Source: Sinorhizobium medicae (GTDB taxonomy: Bacteria; Pseudomonadota; Alphaproteobacteria; Rhizobiales; Rhizobiaceae). From it: DNA of 64,000 nt. The stretch lies in the NCBI RefSeq assembly GCF_007827695.1, contig NZ_VITA01000011.1, positions 150,157 to 214,156 of the forward strand, read 5' to 3'. Both the position numbers and the translations under genes were made by a program. This document shows positions 27,466 to 37,164 of the stretch, in pieces. The first letter of the stretch is position 1; each line of letters opens with the position of its first letter. The notes below the pieces were generated by a model. That model was not told the DNA's origin. It was given only the letters and a program-made list of their open reading frames with translations, and ran no database searches.

Positions 27466-29148
27466 TTATCCCCTGTCGCGGAACCGGTTGGTAATGGGAT
27501 AGCGCCGATCGCGGCCGAAGTTCTTCCTGGTGATCTTCACACCTGGGGCCGATTGCCGACGCTTGTATTCCGCAATGTAGAGCAGATGCTCGATCCTGTG
27601 GACCGTCGCCTCCTCATGTCCCCGTGCGACGACATCCTCCGTGCTCATCTCCTTCTCGACCAGGCATTCGAGAATGTCGTCGAGCACCGGATAAGGCGGC
27701 AGCGAGTCCTGGTCCGTCTGGTCGGGGCGGAGTTCGGCTGACGGCGCCTTGTCGATGATGTTCTGCGGGATGACTTCACCCGAAGGCCCCAGCGCTCCCG
27801 GCGGCACCGTGCCATTGCGCCAGCGTGCCAGCGCATAAACCTGCATCTTGTACAGATCCTTGATCGGGTTGAAACCGCCGTTCATGTCCCCGTAAAGCGT
27901 GGCGTAGCCGACCGACATCTCGGATTTGTTACCCGTCGTCACCACCATGGAGCCGAACTTGTTGGATATCGCCATCAGGATCGTCCCGCGCGTGCGGCTC
28001 TGAAGGTTCTCCTCGGTAATGCCCGCTTCGGTACCCTCGAACATATCGGAGAGCGCGCTGAGAAAGCCCTCGACGGGCTCCTCGATAGCAACGATGTCGT
28101 AGCGGCAGCCGAGGGCCCTGGCGCATGCCTCGGCATCCTGCAACGACTCGCGCGAGGTGTAGCGGTATGGCAGCATGACAGTGCGGACCCGCTCCTCGCC
28201 CAACGCATCCACCGCAAGTGCAGTGCAGATTGCCGAATCGATCCCGCCGGAAAGGCCAAGCACAACATTACGAAAACCGTTCTTGTTGACGTAATCCCGG
28301 AAGCCCAGCATGCAGGCGCGATAATCCGCTTCCTCTCCTTCCGGTACGCGTGACTTCAATCCGTTGCCGGAGACCCAGCCATCCGCACCCCTTCTCCATT
28401 CGGATACGGCGACGGCCTCCTCGAACTGGCTCATCTGGAAGGCCAGTGACTTGTCCGCGTTGAAGGCAAAGCTCGCGCCGTCGAAAACCAGTTCGTCCTG
28501 ACCGCCGAGCTGGTTGGCATAGATCATCGGCAGCCCGGTTTCGATCACTTGCCTCAGGACCACCTGATGACGCACGTCCAGCTTGCCGCGATAATAGGGC
28601 GAGCCGTTCGGTGAAAGAAGAATCTCTGCGCCACTCTCCGCAAGGGTCTCGCAAACGCCGAGATCGCCCCATATGTCCTCGCATACGGGTATACCGATGC
28701 GCACGCCGCGGAAGTTCACCGGCCCGGGCATTTCGCCCGCATCGAAGACGCGTTTCTCGTCAAACTCGCCGTAGTTCGGCAAGTCCACCTTGTCGCGGAC
28801 GGCGATGATCTTGCCGCCATCGAGCACCGCCACGGAATTGTGCCGGAGGGCGGCCGCCTGTCTCGGGAAGCCGATAACGATGCCCGGCCCACCATCTGCC
28901 GTCTCTGCGGCGAGCTTCTCTACGGCCTGTTCGCAAGCGCTCAGGAAGGCGGGCTTCAGAACAAGGTCTTCGGGCGGGTAGCCGGACAGGAAGAGCTCGG
29001 TAAAGAGCAGCAGGTCGGCGCCCTCGCGCGCCGCCGCCGCCCGCGCCTCGCGCGCCTTTGTCATATTGCCGGCAATGTCTCCGACTGTTGGATTGAGCTG
29101 TGCTACGGCGATCCGTAGCGTTGAGGGAGCGGCTTTCTGTGCAGTCAT
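27466..29148 (-). CDS. nadE: Glutamine-dependent NAD+ synthetase
   Basis: The 560-residue enzyme joins two domains. A nitrilase-type glutaminase (1-270) carries the catalytic triad glutamate (LLFTELFLSGYPPED), lysine (RDKVDLPNYGEFDE) and cysteine (IPVCEDIWGD near residue 154). An NAD synthetase domain (280-560) has the ATP pyrophosphatase loop LGLSGGIDSA near 302. It uses glutamine-derived ammonia, ATP and deamido-NAD to make NAD. Length is typical of the two-domain form. Start ATG 29148. The gene heads a two-gene unit with the beta-propeller protein. Confidence 0.95.
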   Translation of the reverse strand: MTAQKAAPSTLRIAVAQLNPTVGDIAGNMTKAREARAAAAREGADLLLFTELFLSGYPPEDLVLKPAFLSACEQAVEKLAAETADGGPGIVIGFPRQAAALRHNSVAVLDGGKIIAVRDKVDLPNYGEFDEKRVFDAGEMPGPVNFRGVRIGIPVCEDIWGDLGVCETLAESGAEILLSPNGSPYYRGKLDVRHQVVLRQVIETGLPMIYANQLGGQDELVFDGASFAFNADKSLAFQMSQFEEAVAVSEWRRGADGWVSGNGLKSRVPEGEEADYRACMLGFRDYVNKNGFRNVVLGLSGGIDSAICTALAVDALGEERVRTVMLPYRYTSRESLQDAEACARALGCRYDIVAIEEPVEGFLSALSDMFEGTEAGITEENLQSRTRGTILMAISNKFGSMVVTTGNKSEMSVGYATLYGDMNGGFNPIKDLYKMQVYALARWRNGTVPPGALGPSGEVIPQNIIDKAPSAELRPDQTDQDSLPPYPVLDDILECLVEKEMSTEDVVARGHEEATVHRIEHLLYIAEYKRRQSAPGVKITRKNFGRDRRYPITNRFRDRG

Positions 29149-29386
29149 GAATGGGCCCGTCGTCTCTCGTCAGCGAATGCATGTGTCGTTCGCGTTGTTC
29201 TTACCGCATCCCGCGGCAAAAAACCCAGACTCAATCCATTTCAGAAGGAAAAATCCGAAAAGATCCGCGATTTCGGACCCTTACGGAAATCTTTCACGGC
29301 TCCGGGAACCCGGCGACGACGGCGCCGTTTCCGCCATTCATCCTCTGTTCAAGATGACACCCGTATGACGGTAGAGTGAAATATTT

Positions 29387-31324
29387 ATGAAATTGGAGAC
29401 GCCGTTGGCCCGTATCGATTCCGCCGTGAGCAGCTCTGACGTCTACGCCAATGGGCAAGTCTCTTCCGCAAGATACGCCAGAACCCTGTCGAGCGCCCGC
29501 AGCGCCCTATTCACGCTTCTGCTCGCGATCTCGGTCGTCTTCACCATCGAACTTATCGTGCGCTGGTCGTGGCCCGACACCGTCGCCTATTTTACCGATC
29601 CCATGCGGCCGGCCTGGACCACGGTTGCCGTCTTCTTCCTCGCAATGCTCGGCGTCGATGCCCTGTTCGGCCGGGAACACAAGGCAGCACTGCTCGTTGC
29701 GCCGCTTGCCGTGGTACCCGCCTTCATCAGTCAGCAGAAGCAGGTCTTCCTGTCCGATCCACTCTACCCGACCGATTTCCTCTTTGGCCGGCAGATCATG
29801 GAACTGATGCCGGTTCTCGTAAAGGATAGGCCCTGGACTGCCGTCGGCGTCGTGGCCGGAATCATAATCGCGATCGTCGTTTCCGTCCTCCTTCTGCGAT
29901 TTGCCTGGCGGAACTTCCCCAAGCTGACCCGCCGTGAACGTATGGCGCGCATCGCATTTGCCTTGCCGTTGCTGGTAGCGTTCTGGAACATCATGGACTA
30001 CAACCAGTTCTCCTGGATTCGTGACCGGCTGCGGGTCATCCCCATCATGTGGGACCAGACCGAGAACTATCGCCACAACGGCTTTGCCCTGGCTTTCGCC
30101 ATCAACCTCCCCATGGCCAATGTAAGCGCGCCGGCTGGCTACATGGCGGATGCGATCGAGCGGATTCCGGTCAAGCCGCTTCCCGCCGGTACGAGCCATC
30201 GCGGCAAGCCGGACGTGATCGTGCTCATGAGCGAATCCTTCTGGGACCCCACCCGTCTTCCCAAGGTGAAGCTGACACCCGATCCCATGCCGACGATCCG
30301 CGAACTGCAGGGCGGCAACGTATTTTCTCCGGAGTTCGGTGGCATGACAGCCAATGTCGAATTCGAGGCGGTGACGGGTTTTTCCAACGCGTTCCTTCCC
30401 TATGGCAGCATTCCCTACCAGCAATATATACGAAATCCGATCCCCTCGCTTGCCACCTTCTTCCGCAGTGAAGGTTACGTCTCACGCGCCATTCATCCTT
30501 TTCAGGGATGGTTCTGGAACCGCAATGCCGTCTACAAAGCCTTCGGTTTCGATATGTTCAAGTCGGAGGAGAACATGCCGCCGATGGCCAAGCGTGGCAT
30601 CTTCGCCTCTGACGAGTCGTTGACGAAGGAGATCATCCGCCAGGCAGACGAGCTGGAAGACCCTTTCTTCTTCTTCGCCGTAACCCTGCAGGGCCATGGT
30701 CCCTATGAGGCCAACCGATACGCGAAGAACACGATCAAGGTCGAAGGCGAGCTCTCCGACGCCGATCGTCAGGTACTTGCGACCTATGCTCAAGGCGTGA
30801 AGGAAGCCGATGACAGCCTCAAGATGCTGATGGACTGGGCGAAAGAACGGGACCGGGAGACGATCATCGTTCTCTTCGGCGATCACCTGCCGCCGCTGAA
30901 CACCGTCTATTCCAGCACCGGCTACATGAAGGGAATCACGGCCGAGCGGAAGGGACCGAAGGATCAGATGAAGGCCGAGCACGAAACACCGCTCGTCGTC
31001 TGGTCGAACAAGACAGGTCCGAAAAAGAAGATCGGCACGATCAGCCCGGCTTTTCTTTCCTATCAGATTCTGAAGCAGGCCGGATATGAGCACCCCTACT
31101 ACACCGGTTTCCTTGGAAAGGTTTATGATCACTACCGCGTCCTCGACCGTTACATGCTGATCCGCAAGAACGGCAAGGATGTCGCCGACTGGCTCCGCCA
31201 ACGGAAGATACCGGCATCGTTGCGTGACTACCGCTTCCTGCAGCACGACATGATGTTCGGCAAGCGCTACAGCACCGAGCGCTTCTTCCAGTCCCACGCC
31301 GATCTCTACAGCGCCGGTTTGTAA
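29387..31324 (+). CDS. LtaS-type phosphoglycerol transferase family membrane enzyme
   Basis: The 645-residue protein has five predicted membrane helices in the first 210 residues and a sulfatase-fold domain at about 270-560. The extracytoplasmic domain shows a metal-binding glutamate in VIVLMSESFWD near residue 280, the probable nucleophile threonine region NVEFEAVTGFSN near 325, and DH in FGDHLPPLN near 500. Relatives move phosphoglycerol from phosphatidylglycerol onto lipids (LtaS) or periplasmic glucans (OpgB). Rhizobia decorate cyclic beta-glucans this way (CgmB); that is a possible role, but I cannot separate it from sequence. The in-frame TTG at 29405 has a better ribosome-binding site than the ATG at 29387. 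Confidence 0.85.
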   Translation: MKLETPLARIDSAVSSSDVYANGQVSSARYARTLSSARSALFTLLLAISVVFTIELIVRWSWPDTVAYFTDPMRPAWTTVAVFFLAMLGVDALFGREHKAALLVAPLAVVPAFISQQKQVFLSDPLYPTDFLFGRQIMELMPVLVKDRPWTAVGVVAGIIIAIVVSVLLLRFAWRNFPKLTRRERMARIAFALPLLVAFWNIMDYNQFSWIRDRLRVIPIMWDQTENYRHNGFALAFAINLPMANVSAPAGYMADAIERIPVKPLPAGTSHRGKPDVIVLMSESFWDPTRLPKVKLTPDPMPTIRELQGGNVFSPEFGGMTANVEFEAVTGFSNAFLPYGSIPYQQYIRNPIPSLATFFRSEGYVSRAIHPFQGWFWNRNAVYKAFGFDMFKSEENMPPMAKRGIFASDESLTKEIIRQADELEDPFFFFAVTLQGHGPYEANRYAKNTIKVEGELSDADRQVLATYAQGVKEADDSLKMLMDWAKERDRETIIVLFGDHLPPLNTVYSSTGYMKGITAERKGPKDQMKAEHETPLVVWSNKTGPKKKIGTISPAFLSYQILKQAGYEHPYYTGFLGKVYDHYRVLDRYMLIRKNGKDVADWLRQRKIPASLRDYRFLQHDMMFGKRYSTERFFQSHADLYSAGL

Positions 31325-31698
31325 ACGATCCGTCGAATCCGACAGCTTGTTCCGTGTAGATACAAGGAGGGATCTGAGATGGCGCAGCGATATCCTTTCG
31401 CCTGTATCTGAGCTCCCGTGCCGGCAAATTGGCGGCTCCGCGCCATCGGCAAACATATGATCGCGATCGATTCCGCTGCAGGCCCGCGGGGCATCGCCTC
31501 TGTGAAGATCAGGCTGGCGACTGGGCGAGCCGCCGGTGAAACACCAGTCACCGCCTGATACGGCGGGCACAGCCGTAAGTACGGCGCGAACGCACCTCGC
31601 GACCGAAGTGAATATCGATGGTCTCACACGTGTTGATCTCAATTTCGTGTGAAACAAAACCGGGGCCTTGCGCATTGATCAGAACGCGTGAATGGTAA
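31325..31698. other. Intergenic region with a 10-codon ORF and structured leader
   Basis: This 374-bp gap lies between the phosphoglycerol transferase and the following same-strand gene. It holds a tiny ORF with a strong Shine-Dalgarno site (31379-31411), which sits inside a hairpin with AGATACA and TGTATCT arms. A second dyad occurs at about 31515-31555 (GGCTGG...CCAGTC-like arms are weak). No conserved protein is seen. The region may be a leader or a small-RNA locus. Confidence 0.4.
31379..31411 (+). CDS. Candidate 10-residue leader peptide
   Basis: MAQRYPFACI starts seven bases after AAGGAGGG (31364-31371), a near-perfect ribosome-binding site. The 7-bp arms AGATACA (31357-31364) and TGTATCT (about 31403-31409) flank it, so translation of the peptide would compete with the hairpin. 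Such an arrangement is used by attenuators. No obvious target gene lies directly downstream, and the ORF may be chance. Confidence 0.3.
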   Translation: MAQRYPFACI

Positions 31699-32661
31699 AT
31701 GTGGGGCCAAGGGACCATTGCGGTGCCCCCAGCGCAGGAGTGGGGGCGCGCGCAGCAGATGCAGCGGGTCGCGGAGAAGAACAGCTCTGAGCAGCAGGTA
31801 CCGACCGGATTGACGGTAAGCGACTTGCTGCAAAATCCGGATTTCCCACAAGTATTGCAGGCAGGCGCACGAACGCTGATAGCGGTCAATGACCTCTACC
31901 CGCGCGTAGCGCGCCTGGTGGCGTCACATCAGAAATGGATGCTGACACAAGCAGCCTATTCACTTCACCACGAGCGGGACGTCAGCAATCCGGAATCGGG
32001 GATCACTGCCGCGCGCTTGCTCAAGCTCATGCGCGAGACCGGCGGCGCCAGTCGCAACACGGCTGCTGCCTTCCTTGCGGAGCTGGTCGCCTACAAGCTG
32101 CTTCAGCCGGCCTCCGGCGGACGAACCAGGAGAGCACGTCCCCTCGAACCGGCGGAAATCAGCGAGACGGCGATGCGGCTCTGGTTCAAGAGTCAGATGA
32201 GCACCCTCGATCTCCTCGACAATGGCAGGAGGGTCGAACGGACGGAAGCGGACGGGTCGATCTTCCAGCGTGCCCAGCCGCTTGCGGCACGGCGCCTACT
32301 CTCCGACAGCAGGTGGACGGCCCCGCCGAAGGGTGTCGCCATTTTCGTGTGGTCGGAATCAGGCGGCGTGATCCTCGACGATCTCATGACCCGGGTGTCC
32401 GACTTCGCGGCGGTGGAGGGAAAGGTTTGGGTCGATGTCAGCCTGGCGAAGTTTGCCGAACACTACCTGATTTCGAATACCCATGTCCGCCGCATCTTCG
32501 CCAAAGCAGAGGCAGCCGGGTTTCTTGGCAAAGCCCCTGACGGCAGACGCGGACGGCTCTGGCTGAGCGCGCAGCTGATCGAAGAGTATCTCTCCTGGCA
32601 GGCGGTCAAGATCGAGGCGTTGGCGAGCGCCTTCGATCAGGCCACCGAGCTGTCGCTCTAG
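31699..32661 (+). CDS. Hypothetical protein with two predicted winged-helix-like regions
   Basis: The 320-residue protein matches no family I recognise. Two regions look like DNA-binding winged helices: about residues 95-140 (GITAARLLKLMRETGGASRNTAAAFLAELV, of which part is quoted by its ends) and about 240-285 (VSLAKFAEHYLISNTHVRRIFAKAEAAGFLG). Both follow the pattern of recognition helix then wing. The N-terminal 60 residues look disordered and the start is uncertain (ATG 31699 or 31759). I infer a transcription regulator, but this needs structural support. It is convergent with the GFA-family gene. Confidence 0.6.
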   Translation: MWGQGTIAVPPAQEWGRAQQMQRVAEKNSSEQQVPTGLTVSDLLQNPDFPQVLQAGARTLIAVNDLYPRVARLVASHQKWMLTQAAYSLHHERDVSNPESGITAARLLKLMRETGGASRNTAAAFLAELVAYKLLQPASGGRTRRARPLEPAEISETAMRLWFKSQMSTLDLLDNGRRVERTEADGSIFQRAQPLAARRLLSDSRWTAPPKGVAIFVWSESGGVILDDLMTRVSDFAAVEGKVWVDVSLAKFAEHYLISNTHVRRIFAKAEAAGFLGKAPDGRRGRLWLSAQLIEEYLSWQAVKIEALASAFDQATELSL

Positions 32662-32663
32662 GG

Positions 32664-32726
32664 CCGGATGAGGAAAAGTGTGCGCGGCTTCCCGCCCGCA
32701 TCCCGCTCTACTTTATTGAATCACGT
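32664..32726. repeat. Diverged copy of a dispersed intergenic repeat
   Basis: The 65-bp convergent gap holds GATGAGGAAAAGTGTGCGCG and then CCCGCCCGCATCCCGCTC. The AGGAAAAGTG core and the run of CCG repeat the pattern seen in the larger copies near 22.7 and 48.8 kb, but this copy is shorter and diverged. Confidence 0.45.
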
Positions 32727-33134
32727 TCATGACGGCTGCGGCCTCGCCCCCGGGAAGCGCGGCAGGTCGTCGCAAATATCGTAGTAATCCCCCTTGTCCG
32801 CACAGTAGATGTGATAGCCGGGCTCCAGAGCTCCCGCCCCATCGAAGGTACCGGCAAGAATGGACGTGTAGTCCAGGCCGTCCGCTTTCCAGAACAGGGC
32901 CGAACCGCAATTCCGGCAAAAACCGCGCTTGGCATCGTCGCTGGACCGGTACCAGGTCACCTCGTCGGAGCCGTTCACTTCAATGTCGCTGTCGAGAACA
33001 TTGGTGGCTGCGTAATAGAGTCCGGTTTGCTTCCGGCACTGCGAGCAGTGGCAGAAGATCACTTCGCGCAGCCTGCCGCGCGTTTTGAACCGCACCGCAC
33101 CGCAAAGGCAGCCGCCCTCGTTTGTTTTCGTCAT
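32727..33134 (-). CDS. GFA-family zinc-binding protein
   Basis: The 135-residue protein starts at ATG 33134. It has the GFA (glutathione-dependent formaldehyde-activating enzyme/CENP-V) domain with zinc ligands in GGCLCGAVRF near residue 8, CHCSQCRKQTG near 29, and RGFCRNCGSALFW near 72. The family is named for Gfa of Paracoccus, but most members have no proven activity. No formaldehyde pathway gene adjoins it, so I call only the fold and not the reaction. Confidence 0.88.
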   Translation of the reverse strand: MTKTNEGGCLCGAVRFKTRGRLREVIFCHCSQCRKQTGLYYAATNVLDSDIEVNGSDEVTWYRSSDDAKRGFCRNCGSALFWKADGLDYTSILAGTFDGAGALEPGYHIYCADKGDYYDICDDLPRFPGARPQPS

Positions 33135-33240
33135 CTGCCCTCTCCACTCACCATGCATATGTCTTTCGTTCACGTTTAGGACGAGCCGGCGGCGATCGGT
33201 TGTCGACCGCGACATCCAGGCGTCAGCCCGAACGTGAAAA

Positions 33241-33275
33241 GGCCGGACCAGCTTTCAAGCTGGTCCGGCCTTTGT
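33241..33275 (-). terminator. Intrinsic-type terminator between DAHP synthase and GFA gene
   Basis: GGCCGGACCAGC and GCTGGTCCGGCC form a perfect 12-bp stem with a 6-base loop (33241-33270). AAAA lies on the left and TTTG on the right, so it could act on both strands. On the minus strand it follows the end of the DAHP synthase gene and would end that transcript in UUUU. Confidence 0.8.
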
Positions 33276-33333
33276 CAAATTCAGACGATGCGCCGCAGGT
33301 TCAGAAATATTGAACGACGGTTCGTTGGAGCGA

Positions 33334-34707
33334 TCAGCCGTTCACCACCATCTTCTTCTCGTCGCGGCCGCCCTTCATGCGCTCGGCGAGCAGGAAGGCA
33401 AGCTCGAGTGCCTGATCGGCATTGAGGCGCGGATCGCAATGCGTGTGGTAGCGGTCGGCAAGGTCGTCGCCGGAAAGCGCGCGTGCACCGCCGGTGCATT
33501 CCGTCACGTCGTTGCCGGTCATTTCGATATGGATGCCGCCGGGATGCGAGCCCTCGGCGCGATGAATCTGAAAGAAGCTCTCGACTTCCGACAGGATACG
33601 CTCGAACGGCCGGGTCTTGTAATTGTTGAGCGTGATCGTGTTGCCGTGCATCGGATCGCAGGACCACACCACCTTCTTGCCCTCCCGCTCGACGGCGCGG
33701 ATGAGGCGCGGCAGATGCTCGGCGACCTTGTCGTGCCCGAAGCGGCAGATCAGCGTAAGCCGTCCCGCCTCGTTCGCCGGATTGAGGATGTCGATAAGTT
33801 CGAGAAGTCCGTCCGCCGTCAGCGACGGACCGCACTTCAGGCCGAGCGGATTCTTGATGCCACGGCAATACTCGATATGCGCATGATCCGGCTGGCGCGT
33901 GCGATCTCCGATCCAGATCATATGGCCCGACGTCGCGTACCAGTCGCCTGAGGTGGAATCGACGCGCGTGAGCGCCTGCTCGTACCCAAGCAGCAACGCC
34001 TCGTGGCTGGTGAAGAAATCCGTTTCGCGCAGGCTCGGATGGTTTTCGGCGGTAATGCCGATCGCCTTCATGAAATCCATCGTCTCGGAGATCCGGTCGG
34101 CAAGCTTGCGATAACGCTCCGCCTGCGGGCTGTCCTTGACGAAACCGAGCATCCATTGATGGACGTTTTCCAGGTTGGCGTAACCACCCATGGCAAAGGC
34201 ACGAAGCAGGTTGAGCGTAGCCGCGGACTGGCGATAGGCCATGACCTGGCGCTCCGGATTGGGCACGCGTGCCTCCTCCGTGAACTCGATCCCGTTGATG
34301 ATGTCGCCGCGGTAGCTCGGCAGCGATACGTCACCCTGCTTCTCGATACCCGAGGAGCGCGGCTTGGCGAATTGGCCGGCAATACGGCCGACCTTGACGA
34401 CCGGTTGCTGCGCCCCGAAGGTCAGGACGACGGCCATCTGCAGGAAGGCGCGGAAGAAGTCCCGGATCGTATCGGCGCCGTGTTCGGCAAAGCTCTCGGC
34501 GCAATCGCCCCCCTGCAGCAGAAAACCACGGCCGTCGGCGACATTGGCAAGCGCACTCTTCAGACGGCGCGCCTCTCCTGCAAAGACAAGCGGCGGATAT
34601 TTGGCAAGACGCGCTTCCACGCTGTCGAGCGCTGCGAGGTCCGGATAATCCGGCACCTGCTGAATGGGTTTTTGCCGCCAGCTGTTCGGAGTCCAAGTCT
34701 GTGCCAT
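33334..34707 (-). CDS. 3-deoxy-7-phosphoheptulonate synthase, class II
   Basis: The 457-residue protein is a plant-type (class II) DAHP synthase. It condenses erythrose 4-phosphate with phosphoenolpyruvate, the first step to aromatic amino acids. Stretches of the family are visible: [14 protein letters not shown] near residue 63, [16 protein letters not shown] near 102, and [14 protein letters not shown] near 335. Start ATG 34707 has AGGTG at proper spacing, whereas the reading continues open upstream. The common form in rhizobia is class II, so no class I enzyme need be expected. Feedback regulation cannot be told from sequence. Confidence 0.95.
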   Translation of the reverse strand: MAQTWTPNSWRQKPIQQVPDYPDLAALDSVEARLAKYPPLVFAGEARRLKSALANVADGRGFLLQGGDCAESFAEHGADTIRDFFRAFLQMAVVLTFGAQQPVVKVGRIAGQFAKPRSSGIEKQGDVSLPSYRGDIINGIEFTEEARVPNPERQVMAYRQSAATLNLLRAFAMGGYANLENVHQWMLGFVKDSPQAERYRKLADRISETMDFMKAIGITAENHPSLRETDFFTSHEALLLGYEQALTRVDSTSGDWYATSGHMIWIGDRTRQPDHAHIEYCRGIKNPLGLKCGPSLTADGLLELIDILNPANEAGRLTLICRFGHDKVAEHLPRLIRAVEREGKKVVWSCDPMHGNTITLNNYKTRPFERILSEVESFFQIHRAEGSHPGGIHIEMTGNDVTECTGGARALSGDDLADRYHTHCDPRLNADQALELAFLLAERMKGGRDEKKMVVNG

Positions 34708-34940
34708 TTCCATCACCTGTTGTCTGACGCGGATCGGCCCGCGTCCCGCCCCTGCGACTGTCCCGCCGCCCGGCATCCGGATTTGCATGCGTCCGCGCCG
34801 CCAGCCCCGCCGATACCTGCAAAATGCCACCACACCCAGCTGGGCCATTGCCGCGGATGCGGGCTTATAAACGTTAACAGGAAGCTTGGAAAGCCATCCT
34901 ACCAGAAAACGTGGACGGCCACAGCACCGGCGGAAAGACC

Positions 34941-36332
34941 TTAGACGATCGTCTCTCCGCCCCGCACGCGGTAGCTCGGCCGGTACATCGTGACGAGTTC
35001 CTCCGCAGCAGTCGGGTGAACCGCCATGGTGCGGTCGAAATCATCCTTCGTGCAGCCCGCCTTCAGCGAGATTCCCAAAAGCTGGGCCATTTCCCCGGCG
35101 TCGTGGCCGAGAATATGGACGCCGACCACCTTGCGGTCCGCGGCATTGACGATCAGCTTCATGATGGTCTTTTCCTTCCGGCCGGAGAGCGTTGCTTTCA
35201 TCGGCCGGAACTCGGCGCGATAGACCTCGATCTCTTCGAACTTCCGCGCTGCTTCTTCTTCCGAGATGCCGACCGTGCCGATTTCGGGCTGAGAGAACAC
35301 CGCAGTCGCGATCAGGTCGTGATCCGGCGACGTAGGGTTGTTCCTGTATTCGGTTTCGATGAAGCACATGGCCTCATGGATCGCAACCGGTGTCAGTTGC
35401 ACGCGATCGGTCACATCGCCGATGGCGTAGATCCCCGGCGTGCTCGTACGCGAGAAGGCATCGACGATGATAGCACCCCGTTCATCGGTCTTGACGCCGG
35501 CGGCCTCCAACCCGAGGTCTTTCGTATTCGGCACGCGTCCAAGCGCAAGCATCACCTGGTCCACGACAATATCCCCATGCTTCATCGTCGTCGCCACACG
35601 GCGTCCGTCCGAGTTCGCCGACACGGCCTGGATGATGTCCTCGCAGAGGATGCGGATTCCCTTCTCCTCCATTGCGGCGTGAAGACCGCGCCGCATATCC
35701 TGATCGAAACGGGAGAGAATTTCCTTTCCGCGGTAGATCAGCGTCGTATTCACACCCAAGCCGTGGAAAATGTTCGCAAATTCCACGGCGATGTAACCGC
35801 CGCCGGCAATAAGGATCGCTTCCGGCAGTGCCGCGAGATCGAAGGCTTCGTTCGACGTGATGCACAACTCGTTGCCCGGCAGAGCGTCATGCGGGCTCGG
35901 ATGCCCCCCGACCGCGACGACGATACGCTCCGCCGTCACCGTCTTGCCGCTTGCAAGCAGCTTCACGGCGTTGGGGCCGACGAGCTCGGCCCGTGTATCG
36001 AGGATTTCGGCGCCGGCATTCGCAAGGCCTTTGCGATAAAGGCCCTCCAGTCTGGCGATTTCCTGTTCCTTGGCGGCAACGAGCTTAGCCCAGTCGAAGC
36101 GGCTTTCGCCGACGCTCCAGCCGAATCCCGCCGCATCTTCGAAATGCTCCGAAAACTGCGAGGCATAAACATAAAGCTTCTTGGGAACGCAGCCACGGAT
36201 GACGCATGTCCCTCCATAGCGGAACTCCTCGGCAATCGCCACCTTTTTGCCGAGCGCCGCGGCCAACCGCCCGCTGCGCACACCGCCCGAACCGCCGCCG
36301 ATCACGAAGAGGTCATAGTCGAAAGCGGTCAT
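34941..36332 (-). CDS. gor: Glutathione-disulfide reductase
   Basis: The 463-residue flavoprotein uses NADPH to reduce glutathione disulfide. FAD binds at [14 protein letters not shown] (residues 12-25). The redox disulfide is in [13 protein letters not shown] near 40-52. The NADPH-binding loop is [17 protein letters not shown] near 175, followed by basic residues. The catalytic histidine is in HPTAAEELV near the C-terminus. Start ATG 36332 has AGGAG. In rhizobia glutathione supports oxidative-stress resistance and nodulation. The gene is upstream of the DAHP synthase on the same strand with a 233-bp gap. Confidence 0.95.
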   Translation of the reverse strand: MTAFDYDLFVIGGGSGGVRSGRLAAALGKKVAIAEEFRYGGTCVIRGCVPKKLYVYASQFSEHFEDAAGFGWSVGESRFDWAKLVAAKEQEIARLEGLYRKGLANAGAEILDTRAELVGPNAVKLLASGKTVTAERIVVAVGGHPSPHDALPGNELCITSNEAFDLAALPEAILIAGGGYIAVEFANIFHGLGVNTTLIYRGKEILSRFDQDMRRGLHAAMEEKGIRILCEDIIQAVSANSDGRRVATTMKHGDIVVDQVMLALGRVPNTKDLGLEAAGVKTDERGAIIVDAFSRTSTPGIYAIGDVTDRVQLTPVAIHEAMCFIETEYRNNPTSPDHDLIATAVFSQPEIGTVGISEEEAARKFEEIEVYRAEFRPMKATLSGRKEKTIMKLIVNAADRKVVGVHILGHDAGEMAQLLGISLKAGCTKDDFDRTMAVHPTAAEELVTMYRPSYRVRGGETIV

Positions 36333-36440
36333 GGGAACTCCTGCAAGAAACGAAATGTCGAAGGGGTTGCCGGCGGAGGCCCGCCGGCTCGGAAATGCGA
36401 GCGAAGTCGCCTTTCGCCCCTGATATAGTATTGCAACGCA

Positions 36441-36470
36441 AAAAAAGGAAAGCCCGGATCGCTCCGGGCT
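36441..36470 (-). terminator. Intrinsic terminator of the DUF2059 gene
   Basis: AGCCCGGA-TCGC-TCCGGGCT is a perfect 8-bp stem with a 4-base loop (36451-36470). On the minus strand it is followed by TTCCTTTTTTT. It lies 40 bp after the stop of the DUF2059 gene and before the gor start, so gor needs its own promoter. Confidence 0.9.
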
Positions 36471-36510
36471 CTGCCTTTAGGTCGATGCGGTTCGCGCGGC
36501 TAAACCGCTG

Positions 36511-37053
36511 TTACTGCGCAGGCGCCGTAGTACCGGCATTTGCCGCCGCCGCATTGCCGATCTTCTCATCGAGGGATTTTGTTGCTTCGTTTGTCAGATC
36601 GCGCGAAACGCCGGCCGCCCAGATGTCGGCAGCCTTCAACATTTCGCGAGAAGCGATCGGACCATCGTTCAGAAGCTTCTTGCCGGCCGTGGAGTTGTAG
36701 AAGTCGGCGATGGCCTTCAGCTCATCGACGGTAAAGGTCTTCGCGTAGATCGCAGCGGCTTCGCGCTCGAGATCCGAGCGTCGTCCGGCGAGGCTGAGCG
36801 CCTTCTCGTCCACAGTCGCGGTGATCAGTTCCTGGTGGTTCGGCGACGCCTGAATCAGGGTATTCTTCAGTCGCTCGGCGAGGTTCGGCAGAATATTGTC
36901 AAAGCTGTTGGTCACACCGAGCGCCGCGATCGTCGCACGCGCAGCCTTGATCTGATCCTCCGTCACGTCCTGTGCCTGCACCGCCGGAACTGACACCGAA
37001 ACGAGGATCGCAACGGAAGCGAAAGTGCGGGCAAGACCTGCGAATTTGTTCAT
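36511..37053 (-). CDS. Exported DUF2059-family protein
   Basis: The 180-residue protein has a signal peptide (residues 1-28, ending VPAVQAQ) and a DUF2059 domain with the segment FTVDELKAIADFYNSTAGKK near residues 105-125. The C-terminus is low-complexity (NAAAANAGTTAPAQ). The family is periplasmic and of unknown function. The start ATG at 37053 has AGGAGC nine bases upstream. It is followed by a strong terminator and is downstream of rpiA on the same strand. Confidence 0.88.
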   Translation of the reverse strand: MNKFAGLARTFASVAILVSVSVPAVQAQDVTEDQIKAARATIAALGVTNSFDNILPNLAERLKNTLIQASPNHQELITATVDEKALSLAGRRSDLEREAAAIYAKTFTVDELKAIADFYNSTAGKKLLNDGPIASREMLKAADIWAAGVSRDLTNEATKSLDEKIGNAAAANAGTTAPAQ

Positions 37054-37164
37054 ATGTATCCATGCTCCTGTGTTGGCACATGTCGCCCGGCCGATAGCCG
37101 CCTCCAGGCTGACCTGTGCAAAGTCTGTCTCTCGATTCGCCCCGTGCCGCTCAACCGGAGCGGC

